Part shown: positions 36,134 to 43,666 of the stretch, piece by piece
Layout: each line of letters starts with the position of its first letter
How positions within the stretch are numbered: the first letter of the stretch is position 1
Assembly: GCF_000016165.1 (NCBI RefSeq)
Contig: NC_009253.1
Location: 2,576,332-2,640,331, forward strand
Reading direction: 5' to 3'
Source: Desulforamulus reducens MI-1
Lineage (GTDB): Bacteria; Bacillota; Desulfotomaculia; Desulfotomaculales; Desulfotomaculaceae
Length of the DNA: 64,000 bases
Notes under the pieces: model-generated
Seen by the model: the letters and a program-made list of their open reading frames with translations, nothing else
The model's database searches: none
Told to the model about the DNA's origin: nothing
Position numbers and translations under genes: made by a program

Positions 36134-37337
36134 AACGATCGGCACTCCTAAATAACAAATTGGCTATTTTTTTGGGGTGGGCCCTTTTAATATCATCTGG
36201 AATACTCTGACCATCTGTATAGTAGGCAATGGGTAATCCTGTTTTACCCACCACATTTAACATAGAACCTAATGTAGCTGTTTCATCAACCTTGGTAAAA
36301 ATAAATTTATTAAAACTGGTTATGCGAAAATCATGGATAGTTCGGAACAAATCTCGATCTTTCGTACTGGCATTTAGTACCAGAAAAATATCGTTTTCCG
36401 ACGGGATCACCTCTAAAAAACTCTTCAGTTCCAGAACCTGACCAGTGTTATTGGACGAGCGTCCCACAGTATCAATAAAAATATAGTCTTTGTTACTGTG
36501 TTTTTCAATGGCTTGGCTCAATTCAGTCGGCGTCATCACTACTTCCACGGGTAGATCAAGGTTGTCGCCATATATTTTCAGGTGGTCCGTACTGCCATAT
36601 CGATAGGTGTACAGGGTAATTAGGGCAACATTTTTTTTCTCCAGCAGTTGATACTTTGTGGCTAGCTTAGTCAGAGTCGTGGTTTTCCCTACTCCAGGCT
36701 GACCAATGAAGGTCATGAAACGGGAATTCTTTTCCCCTTTATAAGGTGCCTTTAATAGCTCTGCTGTCTGGTTTATTAACACCAGTTCAACCATATCCAA
36801 TGCTTCACTATCTTTTATCTTTAGCAATGCCGCATCCAATAACGTCTTAGCCACGGCGGGCTGAATGTCCATTTCCAGCAACTTCTCCAACCATCTTTGA
36901 TAGACCTGGTCGCCATTGACAGCTGGTTCTATCAGCTTCGCCTGGGTCTTGACTTCCCCCTCGGCCATTTGCAATAAAACTTCATCTAATAGAGGCTGAA
37001 AACGGGTTTCCCCCAGTTTTATCCTCTGCACTTGGGCATGAACGGGATCCTGCATCTTTTGACTTCTGGCGACTCGGTAATCCAGGTATTGGCTTTGTGG
37101 GGGTTTTGTCTCTAACGATTTTTCTATTGGTACCCCACCAGTTAAAAGGGTTTTGGCCGGTTGAACCGGGGCATCATCCAATACTGCCGTAACCTCCAAG
37201 GATTTTTTCAACCAGCCCAGCCAACCCTTGCCCTTAACCCGTTGGCTACTTACAATAACCGCTTCGGACCCTAAATCTTGTTTGATTAGTTGGATGGCTT
37301 CCTGCATTTCATTGACGGTATATTTTTTTATTTTCAA
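36120..37337 (-). CDS. flhF: Flagellar SRP-type GTPase FlhF
   Basis: FlhF positions flagella and works with FlhG. The 405-aa protein has a basic N-domain and a C-terminal SRP-GTPase NG domain with the P-loop FIGQPGVGKTTTLTKLA, TYRYGSTDHLKIYGD, IDTVGRS and TKVDETATLG. The start is TTG at 37337, overlapping the flhA stop (TTGA). flhG starts within its last codons. Confidence 0.96.
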   Translation of the reverse strand: MKIKKYTVNEMQEAIQLIKQDLGSEAVIVSSQRVKGKGWLGWLKKSLEVTAVLDDAPVQPAKTLLTGGVPIEKSLETKPPQSQYLDYRVARSQKMQDPVHAQVQRIKLGETRFQPLLDEVLLQMAEGEVKTQAKLIEPAVNGDQVYQRWLEKLLEMDIQPAVAKTLLDAALLKIKDSEALDMVELVLINQTAELLKAPYKGEKNSRFMTFIGQPGVGKTTTLTKLATKYQLLEKKNVALITLYTYRYGSTDHLKIYGDNLDLPVEVVMTPTELSQAIEKHSNKDYIFIDTVGRSSNNTGQVLELKSFLEVIPSENDIFLVLNASTKDRDLFRTIHDFRITSFNKFIFTKVDETATLGSMLNVVGKTGLPIAYYTDGQSIPDDIKRAHPKKIANLLFRSADRYEDC

Positions 37338-39406
37338 TCAATGCTCACCGTCCCAATGGCCTCTACTTCTAGGTTGGCCGGTATTTCATTTAAAGAAAGT
37401 ACCCCGAGGTTTGGTAAATGCCTCTCGATTAATCTTCGAAAGGGTAAGCGCACCCGCGGTGAACAGAGTAACACCGGGTTAGCCCCCCGCATAGTTACAT
37501 CCTCGATCACAGTATTCAGCTTTTGCAACAGTTTTCTTACCAGTTGTGGTTCCAGCACTGGATAGGCCCCAAATTGAGTTTGTTGAATGGCCTCTTGAAT
37601 GTTCTGCTCCAGCTTCGGATGCAAGGTTACAACTGACAGTTTGCCTTGCTCCCCTGTATACCGCTGACAAATGCTCCGGGACAAGCTTTGTCTTACATTG
37701 TCTGTCAAGTAATCCGGGTCTTTATTGATCCGGGCCCCATCTGCCAAGGCCTCTAAAATCGTTACCAAATCCCGAATGGGTACCCTTTCTTTAAGAAGGT
37801 TTTGCAACACCTTCTGAATTTCACCCAAGGAAAGCATATCCGGTACCAATTCTTCGACAACCGCTGGCTGCTTCTCCTTTACCACATCAACCAGTTCCTT
37901 AACTTCCTGTCTGCCTAACAATTCGTGAGCATACTGCCTAATAATTTCTGTTAAGTGCGTTACCAGCACCGTGGAACAATCTACCACCGTAAAACCATTG
38001 AGTTCTACAAACTCCCGGTCTTGACCAGTCACCCACCAGGCCGGTAAGTTAAAGGTGGGTTCTGTGGTGGGAATACCATTAAATTTCAGATCCTGCCCCA
38101 TGGGATCCATTGCCAGATGATGACCGGGCATAAGATCCCCATTAGCCACCTCAACACCTCTAATTTTAATGACGTAGGCGTTGTAGGATAACTGCATGTT
38201 ATCCCGAATGCGAATGGGACGTACCAGAATACCCATTTCCGAGGCACACTGGCGGCGTACCGCTGCCAACCTCTGTAGCAAGTCACCACCCTGGGACTCG
38301 TCCGTCAGGGAAATTAAGTTATAACCAATTTCTATTTCTAAAGGATCCACCTGAAAGTAACTAAAGACATTTTCAGGTTCCCGTTTTTGCTGCTTTTGAC
38401 TTTGGGCCACCTCCGCCTGCTGATCTGCAATTTCCTTCTTCTTTCTCTCTTGCATTAATGTTCTGGAGGAATATAGCAGTACTCCTGCCATGGAGAGAAT
38501 TAACAAGTTTGGCATAGCCGGAATAAGACCAATCACCCCTAAGATAACCCCTGCCAAGAGGAGTACCTTGGGGAAATTTAAAAACTGCTTGGAAAGATCA
38601 CTACCAAAGGAGCCATCAGAGGAAGCTCTGGTCACTAAAATACCAGCTGCAGTGGAAATTAACAGGGCAGGAATTTGCGATACCAAGCCGTCACCGATGG
38701 TTAGAATGGTAAATTTCATTAATGCCTCTGTAATAAGCATATCCATTTGGACTACCCCAATGACAAAGCCGCCTAAAATATTAATCAGCAGAATAACAAT
38801 ACCCGCGATGGCATCCCCCCGGACAAACTTGCTGGCACCATCCATTGCACCAAAGAAATCGGCTTCCTTTTGCAGCCTTTCACGTTTGGCCCTGGCTTCA
38901 TCTTCGGTAATCAAGCCGGAGTTTAAATCGGCGTCAATACTCATTTGCTTACCTGGCATGGCATCCAGGGTAAAGCGGGCACCTACCTCAGCCACACGAC
39001 CGGAACCGTTGGTAATTACCACAAACTGAATCACAGTGATAATGATAAAAACCACCGCACCCACAATATAGTTGCCGCCCACCACGAATTGGCCAAAGGC
39101 CTCAATAACTTTACCCGCTGCCCCATCCCCTAAAATCAAGCGGGTTGAGGAAATGTTTAGGGACAGTCTAAATAACGTGGTGACCAGTAACAGGGATGGA
39201 AAAATTGAAAACTGCAGAGGTTCAGTGGTGAACATGGTAATTAACATGATTACCATGCCAAGGGTCATGCTTAAAATCAGGAAGAAGTCCAACAAGCTTG
39301 GCGGTAGGGGAATAATAATCAGCAACACAACGCCAATAATTAACGCGGCTATTATTAAATCACTATATTGTTTTAATTTTAAGGCCATTGAAGTTTGTGC
39401 TGCCAC
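37334..39406 (-). CDS. flhA: Flagellar type III export protein FlhA
   Basis: FlhA is the large gate component of the export apparatus. The 690-aa protein has about eight N-terminal membrane helices (to about 320), including the conserved block ATRF-like GARFTLDAMPGKQMSIDADL, and a soluble C-terminal domain that docks substrates and chaperones. GTG at 39406 follows GGAGGGTTAATATTCC; the ATG seven codons later is an alternative. It lies 39 bp after flhB and overlaps flhF. Confidence 0.98.
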   Translation of the reverse strand: MAAQTSMALKLKQYSDLIIAALIIGVVLLIIIPLPPSLLDFFLILSMTLGMVIMLITMFTTEPLQFSIFPSLLLVTTLFRLSLNISSTRLILGDGAAGKVIEAFGQFVVGGNYIVGAVVFIIITVIQFVVITNGSGRVAEVGARFTLDAMPGKQMSIDADLNSGLITEDEARAKRERLQKEADFFGAMDGASKFVRGDAIAGIVILLINILGGFVIGVVQMDMLITEALMKFTILTIGDGLVSQIPALLISTAAGILVTRASSDGSFGSDLSKQFLNFPKVLLLAGVILGVIGLIPAMPNLLILSMAGVLLYSSRTLMQERKKKEIADQQAEVAQSQKQQKREPENVFSYFQVDPLEIEIGYNLISLTDESQGGDLLQRLAAVRRQCASEMGILVRPIRIRDNMQLSYNAYVIKIRGVEVANGDLMPGHHLAMDPMGQDLKFNGIPTTEPTFNLPAWWVTGQDREFVELNGFTVVDCSTVLVTHLTEIIRQYAHELLGRQEVKELVDVVKEKQPAVVEELVPDMLSLGEIQKVLQNLLKERVPIRDLVTILEALADGARINKDPDYLTDNVRQSLSRSICQRYTGEQGKLSVVTLHPKLEQNIQEAIQQTQFGAYPVLEPQLVRKLLQKLNTVIEDVTMRGANPVLLCSPRVRLPFRRLIERHLPNLGVLSLNEIPANLEVEAIGTVSID

Positions 39407-39445
39407 GGAATATTAACCCTCCAACCATATGTACAAATAAAATAT

Positions 39446-40510
39446 TTAAAAAAAACTTTTGTTCTTCATCCGGTAAACCATTGCTAAAATTTCTGCCACT
39501 GCCTGAAACATTTCCATGGGTATGGCATGGCCAATTTCAACATTGGCATATAAAAAGCGGGCCACTTCGACGTTTTCGATAACCGGGACTTCATTTTTCC
39601 GGGCAATTTCCCGAATTTGTCTGGCCATGTGGTCAGTACCTTTAGCCACCACCACAGGAGCATCCATGGGTTGTTCATATTTTAGAGCCACCGCATAGTG
39701 GGTGGGGTTGGTAACAACCACTGTGGCCTGGGGTACTTCTTTACGTGCCAGATTGGCAAGCAATTGTCGCTGCCGCCGACGGAGCCAACCCTTAATTTGC
39801 GGGTCCCCCTCGGTCTGTTTGTACTCTTCTTTCACTTCTTGCTTGCTCATGCGCATTTGCTTTTGAAAGGCGTAGCGCTGGTATAATAAATCCAACAGTG
39901 CAATCCCCAGATAAACCACCGCTCCCCAAAGGATCACTTTTAATGCAATGGTTAACACCTGATTCAGCAGGGTCCGGGGCGGCGAATGAAAGATTGCCAG
40001 CAGATTAGCCATTTCACCCCTGACCGCTGCATAGACCACCCAACCGACAATGGTAATTTTCAAAAGAGATTTTACCAGTTCAAACATGGCCCGGCCACTG
40101 AACATATTTTTCAGGCCATTGATGGGATTCAGTTTATCAAGCTTGGGTTTAATGGCCTCCGGCGCAAACAGAAATCCCACCTGGGCCAAGTTTACACCCA
40201 GGGCCACCACCATTAATAAGATAAAAAGTGGGGTAAAAACAACAAAGACATTGATCATAAAGTCAATTAATATCTGCACTAAATAGCTGTCTTGCTGTTG
40301 CTGTTTAACAAAATTATTAAAATAAGTAAAGAAATAGGTCTGCATATGGGTAATTAAATTATCCTTATAAAGGAGAGCGAACAACCCCGTTATGAGAAGC
40401 AGGATGGCCCCGTTTAGGTCGGCACTTTTAGGCACCTGACCTTTACGTCGGGCCTCCTGCAATCGCCTGGGCGTCGCCTGTTCAGTTTTTTCCTGAGAAC
40501 CTTCTGGCAT
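39446..40510 (-). CDS. flhB: Flagellar export switch protein FlhB
   Basis: FlhB is the export apparatus protein that switches specificity from hook to filament. The 354-aa protein has four membrane helices and the C-terminal autocleavage motif NPTH in VVVTNPTHYAVALKY. ATG at 40510 overlaps the fliR stop (TGATG). Confidence 0.98.
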   Translation of the reverse strand: MPEGSQEKTEQATPRRLQEARRKGQVPKSADLNGAILLLITGLFALLYKDNLITHMQTYFFTYFNNFVKQQQQDSYLVQILIDFMINVFVVFTPLFILLMVVALGVNLAQVGFLFAPEAIKPKLDKLNPINGLKNMFSGRAMFELVKSLLKITIVGWVVYAAVRGEMANLLAIFHSPPRTLLNQVLTIALKVILWGAVVYLGIALLDLLYQRYAFQKQMRMSKQEVKEEYKQTEGDPQIKGWLRRRQRQLLANLARKEVPQATVVVTNPTHYAVALKYEQPMDAPVVVAKGTDHMARQIREIARKNEVPVIENVEVARFLYANVEIGHAIPMEMFQAVAEILAMVYRMKNKSFF

Positions 40511-41277
40511 CAGGCCAACCCCTTCAGCAAGAGTAATAGATCCTTATGCAGGGTATCAAATAAGTATTTAAAGACGGAGGTTAGGGCTGGTAATAATATT
40601 GCCAATGTGGAAACCCCCACCGCAATTTTCAAAGGAAAACCAAGTTGAAATATATTGAGCTGAGGTGCTGTTTTACCTATTAGCCCCATGGCCAAGTCGG
40701 TAATCACCAGTACTGCTACAACCGGGGCACAAATCTGAACTGCCAAGGCAAAGGTATCGGTAAAAATTCGAATGATTAATAGGGTTAGTTCACCATTCAT
40801 AGCCGCAGCAGTCAAGGGAACAAGCTCATAACTTTTTACCAGAGCACGAATCAAAGCATGATGACCATCCATATTCATATATAAGACCAGCGTCATAAAG
40901 AAAAGGAACCGGGAAACCAGGGTGTTCATGCCGCCACCCAAAGGGTCCATGACAGCGGCCATGGCAAATCCAATTTGAAAATCCAGCAATTGGCCGGCAA
41001 TCCGAATGGCATTAAAAACAAAGGTACAGACCAAGCCTATGGCAAGTCCCACTCCCACTTCACTAAAAACCGCCAGACCCAATCCCCATAAACCACCGGG
41101 AAAGCTGGCTGCAGCTGGTTCTACCAGAGGGGCTGTCAGAGCAGCCAAAACTAAGGATAGCCCCGCCTTAACCAAGGGCGGAATGCCCGGTATGGCATAC
41201 AGTGGACAAGAAAAAATAAAGGATAACATTCTAACAAATACCAAAAAGAAGGTGGTTACATAAACTAGATTAATCAC
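40510..41277 (-). CDS. fliR: Flagellar export protein FliR
   Basis: A membrane core component of the export gate, about 255 aa, with roughly six hydrophobic segments and the motif GQLLDFQIGFAMAAVMDP. The open frame extends upstream into fliQ to 41316, but AGAGGTGTGGAA just after the fliQ stop supports GTG at 41277 (starting MINLVYVTTFF). Its stop overlaps the flhB ATG. Confidence 0.95.
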   Translation of the reverse strand: MINLVYVTTFFLVFVRMLSFIFSCPLYAIPGIPPLVKAGLSLVLAALTAPLVEPAAASFPGGLWGLGLAVFSEVGVGLAIGLVCTFVFNAIRIAGQLLDFQIGFAMAAVMDPLGGGMNTLVSRFLFFMTLVLYMNMDGHHALIRALVKSYELVPLTAAAMNGELTLLIIRIFTDTFALAVQICAPVVAVLVITDLAMGLIGKTAPQLNIFQLGFPLKIAVGVSTLAILLPALTSVFKYLFDTLHKDLLLLLKGLA

Positions 41278-41287
41278 TTCCACACCT

Positions 41288-41557
41288 CTAACGAATAAGG
41301 TTGGGTATCTGTTCATATAATCGAGTAGTGAAACGTATGGCTATATTTAGTAGCCAGCCAGCAGCTACAATTAAGGTTAGAAAAACTGCCACCATTTTCG
41401 GTACAAAGGAAAGTGTTTGTTCTTGAATTTGGGTGGTAGCCTGAAAGATCCCGATAATTAAGCCCACCAGCATGGCCACTCCCAGGGTTGGAATGGAAAG
41501 AATCACAACCATCATTAACGCTTCCCGGGCCAAGTGCAGTACATAGGTTTGTGTCAT
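41288..41557 (-). CDS. fliQ: Flagellar export protein FliQ
   Basis: An 89-aa protein with two membrane helices, a core part of the export gate. VGLIIGIFQATTQIQEQTL is the family signature. ATG at 41557, 13 bases after the fliP stop. Confidence 0.97.
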   Translation of the reverse strand: MTQTYVLHLAREALMMVVILSIPTLGVAMLVGLIIGIFQATTQIQEQTLSFVPKMVAVFLTLIVAAGWLLNIAIRFTTRLYEQIPNLIR

Positions 41558-41570
41558 GGCTTAGCCCCCC

Positions 41571-42365
41571 CTATCGAAAACTTTCCACCAAAGATTTTAC
41601 CACCAAATACCAACCATCCACCATGACAAAGAGAAGCAATTTAAAGGGCAGTGCAACCATCACCGGCGGTAGCATAAACATCCCCATGGACATTAAGGTA
41701 CTGGCAACCACCATATCGATGACTAGAAATGGGACAAACAGGATAAAGCCGATTTGAAAGGCTGTTTTCAACTCACTGATGACAAAGGCTGGTACCAATA
41801 CACTCATCGGCACTTCATTTGCATTTTTGGGTTTGTCCATTTTGGCAATGTTTAAAAACAACCCTAGGTCTTTCTCGCGGGTTTGCCTTACCATAAAATT
41901 CCTTAGGGGTTTAGCAGCTTGATCCGTTGCTTGCTCATAGGTTAATTGGTTGGCTAAATAAGGCTGTATGGAATTCTTATTTATATCCTGATACACCGGA
42001 TTCATAATAAAAATCGTCAGGAAAAGGGCCAAGCCAATTAACACTTGATTCGGAGGCGTCTGCTGTGTACCCAGGGCACTGCGCAAAAAAGAAAGTACCA
42101 CAATAATCCGCGTAAAGGAAGTTAACATCATTAAAAATGCAGGGACCATGGACAGTAGGGTTAAAAAAATCAGCAGTTTTACGCTGTCTACCACCTGCTG
42201 AGGCTCCTGGGCAGTCTCTACATTTAAGTTAATACTGGGTATAGGAATAAGGGGTTCCGCAAAAACCCCATTGGGAATCAGGAAAAGTAACAATGCTGTC
42301 AATACTATGATGATCCATGCGTTAATCTTTTTCTTTCTGACCACTTGCCGGACACCCACTCCCAC
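41571..42365 (-). CDS. fliP: Flagellar export protein FliP
   Basis: A 264-aa core export-gate protein made with a cleavable signal sequence (hydrophobic about 15-33, ending GVFA). MLTSFTRIIVVLSFLRSALG and TPPNQVLIGLALFLT are typical. The open frame begins at 42365 inside fliO (44-bp overlap). An in-frame GTG a few codons later could be the true start; the ribosome site does not decide. Confidence 0.95.
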   Translation of the reverse strand: MGVGVRQVVRKKKINAWIIIVLTALLLFLIPNGVFAEPLIPIPSINLNVETAQEPQQVVDSVKLLIFLTLLSMVPAFLMMLTSFTRIIVVLSFLRSALGTQQTPPNQVLIGLALFLTIFIMNPVYQDINKNSIQPYLANQLTYEQATDQAAKPLRNFMVRQTREKDLGLFLNIAKMDKPKNANEVPMSVLVPAFVISELKTAFQIGFILFVPFLVIDMVVASTLMSMGMFMLPPVMVALPFKLLLFVMVDGWYLVVKSLVESFR

Positions 42366-42744
42366 TTTTTCCTTTACGGCCCTTGCCGGATAGGTACTGC
42401 TGTGTTTGTTTCATGTGCTGATACAAAATATCTTTGAAATTGGTTACAGAACCCGTTGCTGGACTGGATGCGCTAATGGACTCCGGTAATGTGTCGAATT
42501 CCTTAAGCAAAGAAATGCTGTTTTCCTGAAAAGCCACCAGATAATATCTGCCACCCACTTCCACCAGTGTCAGGCCAGCCTTAGGACCCAGGGGTAAATG
42601 ATCCACCCTTCGCATATAGCGGGTTCCTATGGTGAACCCCCTGGTGCGGGCCAGTCCATATTTTATGGTTATGTAGGCTAAAACAAGGATTAAAGGCAAC
42701 AATGTAAATACTTTTATAAACAGCCAAATGGTTTCGTTATCCAT
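42322..42744 (-). CDS. fliO: Flagellar biosynthesis protein FliO
   Basis: A 140-aa bitopic protein with one membrane helix (about 6-24, LFIKVFTLLPLILVLAYI) and a FliO-type cytoplasmic domain (VDHLPLGPKAGLTLVEVGGR). FliO assists assembly of the FliP ring. It shares its start base with the end of fliN and overlaps fliP. Confidence 0.9.
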   Translation of the reverse strand: MDNETIWLFIKVFTLLPLILVLAYITIKYGLARTRGFTIGTRYMRRVDHLPLGPKAGLTLVEVGGRYYLVAFQENSISLLKEFDTLPESISASSPATGSVTNFKDILYQHMKQTQQYLSGKGRKGKSGSGCPASGQKEKD

Positions 42745-43130
42745 TATTCACTCTCTCGCCTGAGTTTTTTCGGGGAAGTAATGGAATTAATTCTTACAGC
42801 AAATTTATCATTAACAATAATGATTTCCCCTTGAGCGGCTTTTATGTCATTAATATAAACATTGATGGCGTCCCCGGCGGATTTTTCCATATCCAATACC
42901 GTTCCCACATCCAGGTTTAAGACCTCACGGAACTTTAAGATCTTCTCGCCCAATTCAGCGCTTATGGTTACCTTAACATCTTCTATGTGACTTAGACTGG
43001 TTTTAATGATTCTTTCCTGGCGAAAAGAATCCAAGGGAGGAAAGCGGACCTTTTTAATGGCCGCTTCCTCTCTGGTTTGTGTGCCGTCCAGCTCACTCAG
43101 AAACAATTCTATTTCTTTTTCATTCATCAT
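42744..43130 (-). CDS. fliN: Stand-alone flagellar switch protein FliN
   Basis: A 128-aa protein with an N-terminal linker and a C-terminal SpoA domain (ISAELGEKILKFREVLNLDV to FAVRINSITSPKKLRR), as in FliN. It forms the base of the C-ring and binds FliH. The operon also encodes FliY, which has its own FliN domain, so the cell has two versions. ATG at 43130 follows AAGGGTGATGCTTA. It sits between fliL and fliO. Confidence 0.9.
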   Translation of the reverse strand: MMNEKEIELFLSELDGTQTREEAAIKKVRFPPLDSFRQERIIKTSLSHIEDVKVTISAELGEKILKFREVLNLDVGTVLDMEKSAGDAINVYINDIKAAQGEIIIVNDKFAVRINSITSPKKLRRESE

Positions 43131-43142
43131 TAAGCATCACCC

Positions 43143-43622
43143 TTACTGAGTGAGATATTCGGAAAAGTAAACTCGCAATATTTTGCCATGGCGAAGCTGG
43201 CTGTTAATCTCTGTTTTTAATTCCTCAGCGACTTTATCGATACTTTCCGGCGGTTGTACATCCTTCAATTTCTTTTTGCGGATCACCCGGATAATACAGT
43301 CCTGTAAAATCACTTTGTTTTTTGTCAATTCCTCGCCTAATTTTTTATTTTCTTTGTTTTGCTCATATTCCAAAACCGGGGTGAGCCTCATAAAACTGTT
43401 ACCACCAGAATCAGCAAGATTCACCAATAAACTGCCCATACTATAGGTAACCAATTTTTCTGGATCTGGGCCAGTTCCCTTGGCGTTGGCGGTGCTTTTC
43501 ATGTAAAAATATCCACCCAAACCTATGCCTGCGACAAGCAAAAGTATGAGGATAATGAGCAAGGTTTTTATGGAAATAAAACTTTTTTTAGGCACCTGAG
43601 GTGCTGTTTCCTGTGGTGGCAC
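43143..43622 (-). CDS. fliL: Flagellar basal-body protein FliL
   Basis: A 159-aa single-pass membrane protein (helix about 18-40) with an extracytoplasmic FliL domain ending LRHGKILRVYFSEYLTQ. It supports stator function around the rod. The start is GTG at 43622 after AAGGGTGAGTTATCA. It follows flgE. Confidence 0.92.
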   Translation of the reverse strand: MPPQETAPQVPKKSFISIKTLLIILILLLVAGIGLGGYFYMKSTANAKGTGPDPEKLVTYSMGSLLVNLADSGGNSFMRLTPVLEYEQNKENKKLGEELTKNKVILQDCIIRVIRKKKLKDVQPPESIDKVAEELKTEINSQLRHGKILRVYFSEYLTQ

Positions 43623-43666
43623 TGATAACTCACCCTTTACACTATAATTCTATTCTAACTGATTTA

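Noticed and set aside
41278-41316. Longer FliR start inside fliQ
   Set aside because: AGAGGTG right after the fliQ stop and the hydrophobic start at GTG 41277 fit FliR better.
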